Source: JBKBXU01 sp046313675 (GTDB lineage Bacteria > Bacteroidota > Bacteroidia > Cytophagales > Cytophagaceae). From it: a DNA stretch of 9,702 nucleotides. Of this stretch, positions 1 to 5,769 are shown piece after piece. Each line of letters opens with the position of its first letter. The stretch's first letter is position 1. The notes under the pieces are model-generated. The model was not told the DNA's origin. It worked only from the letters and a program-made list of their open reading frames with translations, and did no database searches. Location of the stretch: contig JBKBXU010000170.1 of the NCBI GenBank assembly GCA_046313675.1, positions 1-9,702 on the forward strand, in the 5' to 3' direction. A program made the position numbers and the translations under genes.

Positions 1-96
1 TCCTTTAATTCTAAAATTAAATTGTTCAGAGCAAATCTAAGAGGAGTGGTTGACACTAGCTTTTTCTTATTCCGTTTGACAAAGCTATTCGCTTAA
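1..96 (+). CDS. DDE transposase, C-terminal 31 residues (partial)
   Basis: This is an open frame entering from the left edge and ending in TAA at 94-96. It reads SFNSKIKLFRANLRGVVDTS followed by FFLFRLTKLFA. The pattern SFN-K-IK-FRA-LRG followed by FFLFRL-K is, as I recall it, the tail of ISL3-like (often annotated ISAon1) DDE transposases in Bacteroidota. In those proteins the last catalytic Glu lies just before the SFN motif, so here it would be immediately outside the window. The frame stops about 24 bp before the inferred IS end, which is normal for such elements. It converges on, and overlaps by 4 bp, the truncated lipoprotein gene on the other strand. That it is a transposase end is fairly secure; the exact family is less so. 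Confidence 0.65.
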   Translation, partial: SFNSKIKLFRANLRGVVDTSFFLFRLTKLFA

Positions 97-120
97 CTCC
101 CCAGAAAATACTTGTGACCC
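1..120 (+). mobile_element. Right end of an insertion sequence (ISL3-like), continuing off the left edge
   Basis: The segment holds the transposase C-terminus (1-96) and a short terminal region. The right boundary is placed at 120/121 because the lipoprotein gene read from the other strand matches its two paralogs up to the T run at 121-126 and stops matching beyond it. The outer end, read inward, is GGGTCACAAGTATTTTCTGG, which would be the terminal inverted repeat. The partner repeat and the target duplication lie outside the window, so the family assignment rests on the transposase tail. Confidence 0.65.
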
Positions 121-419
121 TTTTTTAATAGCTCATTAAGCCACTTCTTCGCCTGAAAATTATTGAGCATTTGAGGGTAATTGTCGCGGATTTCTGAAGA
201 GTCATTCCGGTAAGAACCAAATACCTTAACCTCCTTATTTTCTTTTAGAATAGCCTCAAACTGATAATTGTTGAGCTGGAAATGATAAAAATTCTTTTTT
301 ATGACAAAGTCTTTATGGTACTTTTCTTTTAACAATTGTTCAAGTTTCGCATCCTTGTATTTGGAGTTGCCACATGAAAAGCAAAAGATTAACACACAAG
401 AGATAATAAAGTACTTCAT
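93..419 (-). CDS. Third tandem lipoprotein (putative immunity protein), truncated by an IS
   Basis: This is a 108-residue remnant of the paralog family encoded at 421-1197 and 1199-1978, whose members are 258-259 residues. The start at 419 is chosen over an in-frame upstream ATG at 473. It gives a lipoprotein signal (MKYFIISCVLIFCFSC, Cys16 lipidated) that aligns with both sisters, and it restores the same 1-bp spacing seen between them. Residues 17 to about 100 match the sisters (KEVKVFGSY, IRDNYPQM, QAKKWLNELL). The last eight codons (GHKYFLGS) and the TAA come from the IS end at 93-120, so the C-terminal ~155 residues are lost. It probably has no full activity. If the family binds a toxin through its central region, this copy lacks that part. 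The function of the family is inferred only from position behind a lipase-toxin-like gene. Confidence 0.75.
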   Translation of the reverse strand: MKYFIISCVLIFCFSCGNSKYKDAKLEQLLKEKYHKDFVIKKNFYHFQLNNYQFEAILKENKEVKVFGSYRNDSSEIRDNYPQMLNNFQAKKWLNELLKKGHKYFLGS

Positions 420-420
420 A

Positions 421-1197
421 TTATTCCAATATTGCGGTACCCCTATTACGACCTTTGTTATAGGGCTTAACATGTATATATAATTTATCTATAGTAATTT
501 CCGCTTTCTTTTGGGCGTCAAATTCAAAAACTAGCTCTTGTTTTAAGTGTTGGTGTTTAGCATCAAGGTTGTCATCATATTCATCCCTATGATAATTAAA
601 ACCTAATTTCATTTGATCAACTGTTTTTCCTTTTAATACCTCAGGGCTCCAAAAGGATATAAAAAAGGTGTAGTTGCCGAAATAATTATCTTTAAAGTAG
701 TTGGCAATTTCCTCTATACCCTTTAAAAAAGGCTTGTTATTATCATTTATAGTATCAAATAAATAGATACGAAAAAGCACCATGGGATTTTCGTCTTTGA
801 AGGATAGCAGATCCTTTACTGAAAGAACTTCTCCTTTTTGATCCTCTTGTATGAGTGCGGTTACATCAGCTTTGACTGCATAGTGTTTATAATATTTTTT
901 TAAAAGCTCATTTATCCACTCCTTAGCCTGATAATTATTGAACATTTGAGGATAGTTATCTCTGATATTGGAGGTGTTGTCTTTATAAGACCCAAATACT
1001 TTAACTTCCTTATTCTCTTTTAAAATAGCAACAAACTTATGATTGTTAAGTTGAAAGTGAAAGTAGTTCTCTTCTATAATGAAATCCTTGTTATACTTAT
1101 TCTTCAAAATTTGTGTAAGCTCGTTATCGCTGTATTTTTTAGTGTTGCCACAAGACAAACACAAAAGGCCTATACAAAAGATAAGAGAGTGCTTCAT
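421..1197 (-). CDS. Tandem lipoprotein, putative immunity protein to the upstream lipase toxin (copy 2)
   Basis: I do not recognise a named family. The 258-residue protein begins with a short lipoprotein signal (MKHSLIFCIGLLCLSC, Cys16 lipidated). The residues after Cys (GNTKK) lack the acidic run that marks surface-exported Bacteroidota lipoproteins, so a periplasm-facing anchor is more likely. The mature part is soluble-looking and charged, with no further membrane segment. Residues ~19-97 are almost identical to the neighbouring copy, 98-160 diverge strongly, and the C-terminus (LKQELVFEF, ITIDKLY, KPYN-G, AILE) is conserved again. The stop codon lies 1 bp upstream of the next copy's ATG, and this start lies 1 bp after the previous copy's stop, so translation may be coupled. 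Membrane-anchored immunity to a phospholipase acting in the periplasm is the best-fitting role. It parallels the Tle-Tli pairs of type VI secretion but is unproven here. Confidence 0.8.
   Translation of the reverse strand: MKHSLIFCIGLLCLSCGNTKKYSDNELTQILKNKYNKDFIIEENYFHFQLNNHKFVAILKENKEVKVFGSYKDNTSNIRDNYPQMFNNYQAKEWINELLKKYYKHYAVKADVTALIQEDQKGEVLSVKDLLSFKDENPMVLFRIYLFDTINDNNKPFLKGIEEIANYFKDNYFGNYTFFISFWSPEVLKGKTVDQMKLGFNYHRDEYDDNLDAKHQHLKQELVFEFDAQKKAEITIDKLYIHVKPYNKGRNRGTAILE
908..1137. repeat. Direct repeat unit A (5' part of lipoprotein copy 2)
   Basis: This 230-bp stretch, coding for residues ~20-97 of the copy-2 lipoprotein, aligns without gaps to 1686-1915. I counted about 12 mismatches by eye, or about 95% identity. 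The bases to its left (3' in the gene) are much less similar, so the repeat has a sharp border. The third copy (about 130-360) is a more diverged version. It is long and similar enough for homologous recombination between copies. Confidence 0.85.
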
Positions 1198-1198
1198 G

Positions 1199-1978
1199 TT
1201 ATTCCAAGATAGCAGGGCCTATATTAGGGCCTTCATTGTAAGGTTTTATATATGTATATAGTTTATCTATAGTGATTTCCGGTTTTTTGTGTGTATCAAA
1301 CTCAAAAACAAGCTCCTGCTTTAGAAGTTGGTTTTTGGCTTCCAGATTATCATCATAATCCTCACGGTGATAGTTAAAGCCAAATTTCATTTGATCAAAC
1401 TTTTTTCCTTTCAATATTTCGTTGCTCCAGAAAAAAACATTAAATGTATACTTGCCGAAAAAATTTTCTTTGAAAAAATTACTTATATCCACAATCCCTT
1501 TTAGATAAGACTTATTCTCCTCATTTATGGTATCAAATAAATAGATATGGTAGAAAACAAGAGCATCAGTATCTTTTGAGGAAATTATATCCTTAAAAGA
1601 GATAATTTCTCCATGGGTCATTTCCTGAACATCGGCAAGTACGTTAACTCGAACAGCAAATTTATCATAATAAGGATTAAGTAGTTCATTTATCCACTCC
1701 TTAGCCTGATAATTATTGAGCATTTGAGGATAGTTATCTCTGATATCAGAGGTGTTGTCTTTATAAGATCCAAACACTTTAACTTCCTTAGTCTCTTTTA
1801 AAATAGCAACGAACTTATGATGGTTAAGTTGAAAGTGAAAGTAGTTCTCTTCTATAATAAAATCCTTGTTATACTTATTTTTCAAAATCTGTGCAAGCTC
1901 GTTATCGCTGTATTTATTTTTAGACATTCCACATGAAGTTAATAGGATAAAAAAAGAGAAATATAGTAATAGTTTCAT
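1199..1978 (-). CDS. Tandem lipoprotein, putative immunity protein to the upstream lipase toxin (copy 1)
   Basis: This 259-residue lipoprotein has the cleanest signal of the three (MKLLLYFSFFILLTSC: basic start, hydrophobic core, lipobox LTSC with Cys16). It starts 7 bp after the stop of the DUF4157-lipase gene and is therefore the primary candidate for its cognate immunity protein. It shares YSDNEL-QILKNKYNKDF, KEVKVFGSYKDNTS-IRDNYP and QAKEWINELL with the next copy. Its middle (residues ~98-160) differs, and the two become similar again from DQMK-GFNYHR to the C-terminus. No enzymatic motif is visible, and the predicted character is a globular alpha/beta periplasmic domain. Alternative readings are an effector-associated chaperone or a surface-anchored accessory lipoprotein. 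The operon position and tandem copies favour immunity. Confidence 0.8.
   Translation of the reverse strand: MKLLLYFSFFILLTSCGMSKNKYSDNELAQILKNKYNKDFIIEENYFHFQLNHHKFVAILKETKEVKVFGSYKDNTSDIRDNYPQMLNNYQAKEWINELLNPYYDKFAVRVNVLADVQEMTHGEIISFKDIISSKDTDALVFYHIYLFDTINEENKSYLKGIVDISNFFKENFFGKYTFNVFFWSNEILKGKKFDQMKFGFNYHREDYDDNLEAKNQLLKQELVFEFDTHKKPEITIDKLYTYIKPYNEGPNIGPAILE
1686..1915. repeat. Direct repeat unit B (5' part of lipoprotein copy 1)
   Basis: This is the partner of 908-1137, offset by 778 bp, close to one gene length. Most mismatches are single transitions. The near-identity of this segment contrasts with the diverged centre of the same genes. Confidence 0.85.
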
Positions 1979-1985
1979 AAGAAAT

Positions 1986-4103
1986 TTAATTTGTAATATA
2001 GTTCCATGCCCGGCCTATACGATCACTTGCAGATTGCATGGTGCTGTTAGCTCTTCGGGATATAGATTGCGCCATATTAACCATTCCTTGAATTAACCTT
2101 TGGCGCATTTCCACCATACGTTCATAGGTTTGGATAACATCTATATAGGCTCTAAACATATTTTGTACACTTAAACCAATGACCCGCCGAATGGGTTCTG
2201 CATGCCTTCTTTGCGCTTCGTGAGGATACTGTGTGTGGTGTGTAACCCTTGCATTTCTATTGAGCATGTCCCTATCGCCCATGGCACTATCAGGCAATCC
2301 CATGCTCCCCCGCATACCGGCATAATGTCCGGAAGCAAAAACATGGGCACCATGAGATTCGCCTACACCTTCACCAACTTCTCCAAGATAAGATCGCAGA
2401 TTTTGTATATTACGGCTAATACGATTCTTGATTTGAGATAAGAGAGAGATTTTTGCTGTTATATTCTGTATGGTCAATGGGTTAACAAGTGTTGTCGGAA
2501 TGGCTGCCATGATAGTAATCTCTTGGACGGTTTGTTGGAATAAGGCTATGTCTGCGCCTAACTGACTTAGAGATGTGGTAACTGTATTTAACAACTCTCT
2601 TACGTCCAAATGCCTTCCAAAGTCATGCTCAAACACATCTCCCGGTAAACTTGCCTGTCCGGCTTTATCTACAATATCTCCGGTAACTATATGATGTACC
2701 ACCTCTGGACGTTGATCTTCAGGAATCTGGTTAAATCTGTTTACAGATGCCTGATCAATACCGGGTGCCTGAAAGGTAGAAACATTCTTGACCTGACCCG
2801 GGAAATTTATGGCTATATGTTGTGCCATGGCACCTCCTAAACTATGCCCAGTTACATCCACAGGGCCATTGGCAGAATTTAATATAGTTGCAATAAGCCT
2901 TCTGTTGCTTGCAAACTGGCTTGTTCCTACTGCTTGAGGATCTAAATCTGTAAATATAGTATTCAGACTTTCGGAATCAGCTCCCGGTACAGTTCCTCTC
3001 ACAGCCAATATATGATTTTTACCACGAGTTCTGGATGGAATAAGAACTGCCTGAAACCCTCTGACACCGCCTCCTGTGCGGCCATACCAACTTATCGTGT
3101 TAGGATCATATCCTGCAGAATATAAAAACTTAAACTCTTCTTTGCTTAATTCATAACCTTCTGTTTCATATGCTAAATGATGCGCCGCAAATTCATATAT
3201 GGCCTGCTGGGAAGCTATGCGGTCAAGTGCTTCCTGATCATCACTCTTTTGGGCAACTTTTTTTGCCTGAACATTGCTCCTTGTATGGCCGGCAATGTTG
3301 GCTTTTTCATTTTGCGCAGCCTTCTTACCCATCACATCTGCTTCATTTTCTAAGGCCGGGTCATCGTTGACTGCAATGCCTTTTGCCTGGGTAGTTGCCT
3401 GCACCCGTCCTTGCCTCTGTTGAACCACATGGGTAAGTTCGTGGCCCAATAACTCCTGCCCACTTTGGGTTTCGGGATTGTACTGCCCGGGTGCAAAGTG
3501 TATGTCGTTTCCCTGGGCGTAGGCTAAGGCTCCCACCGAAGAGGCTTTTTCGCCTACATGTATATTAACATTGGAAAAATCTGCTCCAAACGAATTCTCC
3601 ATCTTTGCCTGTACATCTTCAGGCATTTTAGTGCTGGAGTCGCTCTTCATCTGCACTTCTTCCTCGACGGCTTGCAACTGTGTCGATTTCTTCATTTGCA
3701 GCTCTTCTTCTACATCGCCCATCTTTTGAAGAGGGGCTTGCTTCATTTGTAGTTCATCCTCCTCAGAAGCATCCATTTTTTGGACAGGATCAGAAGAATT
3801 TGACATGGCATATGGACTTACATAATTGTCCGCCATCTTTTGTATCGCCCTCATCTGTACTGCTTGAGGACTGTTGTCGGCTATTTCCTGGAACTTCCGC
3901 ATTTGCACCGCTTGAGGGCTGTTGTCGGCCATTTCTTGTATGGCCGCCATTTCCATGGCCTTTGGACTGGTGCTTATTTCTTCCTGCAGCTGTGCCAGTG
4001 GATTGGAATTGCTGAATGAATTTGGTTTTCTATCAGAATTCTTCTTCTGCACGTCTGCATTTTGCTTGCTTCTATTAACGTGAAGGCATGAAAATTCGCT
4101 CAT
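1986..4103 (-). CDS. DUF4157 metallopeptidase-like protein with class-3 lipase domain, putative secreted toxin/effector
   Basis: This is a 705-residue modular protein. Residues 1-45 are polar, with no signal peptide. Residues 46-93 hold three 16-residue repeats of the form SPxAxxMxxxQxxADN. Residues 106-153 hold acidic segments each ending in LQMK or VQMK. Residues ~158-262 are a DUF4157 (PVC-metallopeptidase) domain with HELTH at 221-225 and a downstream ENEAD (252-256) as a likely third zinc ligand. Residues ~330-500 are a lipase_3-like alpha/beta hydrolase: AVRGT at 367-371 (oxyanion region), GHSLGGA with nucleophile Ser421, GDIVD with probable Asp476, and His493 or His498. The C-terminus (500-705) contains amphipathic helices and no family I recognise. 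DUF4157 is known to mark cargo of extracellular contractile injection systems and polymorphic toxins. The absence of a signal peptide and the three lipoproteins downstream fit that, with membrane lipid as the inferred substrate. No injection-system structural genes are in the window. Confidence 0.82.
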   Translation of the reverse strand: MSEFSCLHVNRSKQNADVQKKNSDRKPNSFSNSNPLAQLQEEISTSPKAMEMAAIQEMADNSPQAVQMRKFQEIADNSPQAVQMRAIQKMADNYVSPYAMSNSSDPVQKMDASEEDELQMKQAPLQKMGDVEEELQMKKSTQLQAVEEEVQMKSDSSTKMPEDVQAKMENSFGADFSNVNIHVGEKASSVGALAYAQGNDIHFAPGQYNPETQSGQELLGHELTHVVQQRQGRVQATTQAKGIAVNDDPALENEADVMGKKAAQNEKANIAGHTRSNVQAKKVAQKSDDQEALDRIASQQAIYEFAAHHLAYETEGYELSKEEFKFLYSAGYDPNTISWYGRTGGGVRGFQAVLIPSRTRGKNHILAVRGTVPGADSESLNTIFTDLDPQAVGTSQFASNRRLIATILNSANGPVDVTGHSLGGAMAQHIAINFPGQVKNVSTFQAPGIDQASVNRFNQIPEDQRPEVVHHIVTGDIVDKAGQASLPGDVFEHDFGRHLDVRELLNTVTTSLSQLGADIALFQQTVQEITIMAAIPTTLVNPLTIQNITAKISLLSQIKNRISRNIQNLRSYLGEVGEGVGESHGAHVFASGHYAGMRGSMGLPDSAMGDRDMLNRNARVTHHTQYPHEAQRRHAEPIRRVIGLSVQNMFRAYIDVIQTYERMVEMRQRLIQGMVNMAQSISRRANSTMQSASDRIGRAWNYITN
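3825..3968 (-). repeat. Three tandem 48-bp coding repeats in the toxin N-terminus
   Basis: These encode SPKAMEMAAIQEMADN, SPQAVQMRKFQEIADN and SPQAVQMRAIQKMADN (residues 46-93) in register. The motif continues loosely into the following acidic LQMK/VQMK segments. I recall similar SPQAVQMR repeats ahead of DUF4157 domains in other Bacteroidota proteins, which suggests a shared loading or delivery segment. That role is inference. Confidence 0.85.
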
Positions 4104-4128
4104 CGGAAATCTGGCTTAGTATGATGGT

Positions 4129-4159
4129 TAAACATAGCTATTTGCTATAAAAAATCAAA
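4129..4159 (-). promoter_or_regulatory. Bacteroidota-type promoter for the toxin-lipoprotein operon
   Basis: On the minus strand TTTG (4156-4159) is followed, after 19 bases, by TATGTTTA (4129-4136). This matches the -33 TTTG / -7 TAnnTTTG pattern of the phylum at all positions but the last G. The predicted transcript start is about 18-22 bases before the ATG at 4103. A short inverted repeat, ATAGC/GCTAT around 4134-4148, overlaps the -7 element and could be an operator, though it is too short to insist on. Confidence 0.5.
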
Positions 4160-4307
4160 GGTAATTAATAATTTGTATGCTTCTTTCCTCCATTGAGAAA
4201 GTTCTTTGTGGTTCTTTTTTTCAGTCTTAAGAAGAGTTCGCTACTGATGGACCGGATTCTAAAAAATGTAGCACTTTAAAAAAGTCAACTGTTCGTTAAA
4301 GGCTTTA

Positions 4308-4343
4308 AATTTAGTAAGCAGGAATTTTCCTGCTTACTAAATT
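4308..4343. terminator. Perfect 16-bp inverted repeat, likely terminator after lutB
   Basis: The arms at 4308-4323 (AATTTAGTAAGCAGGA) and 4328-4343 are exact reverse complements with a 4-base loop. The hairpin lies 22 bp beyond the lutB stop codon and upstream of the toxin promoter. It would insulate the toxin unit from lutB readthrough. The U-tract is short (ATTTAAA context), so the termination strength is uncertain. Confidence 0.65.
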
Positions 4344-4365
4344 AAGTATTGTTTGACTTATAGCC

Positions 4366-5769
4366 TCAAATAATCTTCTTATCCTGCTCGGCTTTTTCTA
4401 GCCAAATCTGATTAAAAGTTTTCGGAGCCAGAATTGGCATTGCTCTCCGTTTTCCCCAGGAATTCCGAAACAATACTTTTATAAGTAGATTCTTTGCATT
4501 GCCTCCGCCCATGTTCATCATCTTTCTGTTGAGCATGCCTTTCTTCCAAAGTTGAAAGCCAAATTTTTCTACCCGGCTGTATTTCTTTTCTCTGATGCTT
4601 TGATTTCTGTTAAGGAGCAGCAGGTTGTGTATGTTTATTTTTACCGGACATACAGAAGTACATGCCCCGCATAGGGAACTGGAATAGCTCAGGTGCTTGA
4701 AATTTTCCATGCCCTCATAGTGAGGTGTGATTACAGAGCCTATAGGGCCGCTATAGGTAGTTTTATAGGTATGGCCTCCAATGTTCTTATAAACAGGACA
4801 AGTGTTAAGACAGGCCCCGCAGCGTATGCAATTAAGAGCTTCCCTCTTTTCAGCGTCAGCCAGCAATTTGGTACGACCATTGTCCAGTAAAATCAGGTAC
4901 ATTTCTTCCGGGCCATCTGTTTCATTAGATTTCCTTGGGCCATGCAAAATGGTATTATAGACCGTGACGTTCTGACCGGTTCCGCTGGTAGACAACATAG
5001 GCCACATCAGGCCCAAGTCACTTATGGAGGCCAGCATTTTTTCAATTCCGGCTATGGCAATGTGTGTTTTCGGAAAACTGGTGGATAATCGTGCATTACC
5101 TTCGTTTTCAGTAATGGCTATACCACCGGTATCTGCCACCATAAAATTTACACCTGTAATGCCCACCTCTGCCTCAAGGTACTTCTGGCGTAAGAGCTTT
5201 CGGGCAGTTAAAGTCAGATCCCTCGGGTCATCTGTAAATGGAATTTTAAGCTTCTCAACAAATAAGTCGGCGATGTCTTTTCTGGACATGTGCATGGCTG
5301 GTGTAACAATATGGTAAGGCTTCTGCCCGGCCAATTGTACTATATATTCTCCAAGATCTGTTTCTATTGCTTCTATGCCATTGTGCTCTAGAAAGTCATT
5401 CAGGTGAATTTCTTCCGAGATCATGGTTTTTGATTTTACCACGGAACGGGCACGTTTTTTACGCAGGATGTTTAAAATCTCATATTGAGCTTCTTCTTTA
5501 TTCTGTGCCCAGATAACCTTACCGCCGTTGTTGGTGAAGTTCTCTTCAAACCTTAACAGCAGCCTGTGAAGGTTGTTTATAGCATAGCCTTTGGCATACG
5601 CAGCTATAGACCTGGCCGATTCATAATCAGAGAACTGCCCCATTCCCTTCTGGACGGAGGTATTATATCTTCCAATGTTGAACTTGATTGTTTCCCGGTG
5701 TGCAGGATCAAAGGTCTTGGTTTCGGCGTCTTTAAGGAACTGCTCCGAATAGTTGATTTTATTCTCCAT
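4366..5769 (-). CDS. lutB: LutB-like lactate utilization iron-sulfur protein
   Basis: This is a cytoplasmic iron-sulfur subunit of the LutABC pathway that oxidises L-lactate to pyruvate. Its 467 residues are close to the family length. Residues ~65-300 form the LUD domain, with conserved GITGVNFMVADTGGI and ENEGNARLST around 203-230. A ferredoxin-like two-cluster segment follows: Cys314, Cys317, Cys320, Cys324 in CIRCGACLNTCP, then Cys367, Cys370, Cys374 in LCGACTSVCPVKI. The second site has Ser at the position of a fourth cysteine (364), which I believe is usual for LutB. A C-terminal LutB-type tail (LNRNQSIREKKY onward) is present. The ATG lies inside the end of the upstream peptidase gene (11-bp overlap), implying coupled translation. 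LutA and LutC are not adjacent: a terminator follows this gene and an unrelated peptidase precedes it, so they must be encoded elsewhere or be replaced. Confidence 0.93.
   Translation of the reverse strand: MENKINYSEQFLKDAETKTFDPAHRETIKFNIGRYNTSVQKGMGQFSDYESARSIAAYAKGYAINNLHRLLLRFEENFTNNGGKVIWAQNKEEAQYEILNILRKKRARSVVKSKTMISEEIHLNDFLEHNGIEAIETDLGEYIVQLAGQKPYHIVTPAMHMSRKDIADLFVEKLKIPFTDDPRDLTLTARKLLRQKYLEAEVGITGVNFMVADTGGIAITENEGNARLSTSFPKTHIAIAGIEKMLASISDLGLMWPMLSTSGTGQNVTVYNTILHGPRKSNETDGPEEMYLILLDNGRTKLLADAEKREALNCIRCGACLNTCPVYKNIGGHTYKTTYSGPIGSVITPHYEGMENFKHLSYSSSLCGACTSVCPVKINIHNLLLLNRNQSIREKKYSRVEKFGFQLWKKGMLNRKMMNMGGGNAKNLLIKVLFRNSWGKRRAMPILAPKTFNQIWLEKAEQDKKII

Noticed and set aside
420..473. 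Longer start for the truncated lipoprotein at 473, adding 18 residues
   Set aside because: It would overlap the end of the upstream paralog and bury the lipoprotein signal. The ATG at 419 aligns with both sisters and gives the same 1-bp spacing.
908..1915. CRISPR-like or phage repeat explanation for the two 230-bp repeats
   Set aside because: Both repeats are in-frame coding sequence of paralogous genes spaced by one gene length, so gene duplication explains them.
93..1978. Surface-export signal on the lipoproteins
   Set aside because: Residues after the lipidated Cys are Gly-Asn/Met-Ser/Thr-Lys without the acidic run needed. A periplasmic orientation is more likely.
3558..4015. Plus-strand open frames opposite the toxin N-terminus, rich in Leu, His and Pro
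   Set aside because: Their composition is what the antisense of the Gln/Met/Glu-rich repeats would give. No start signal or recognisable domain.
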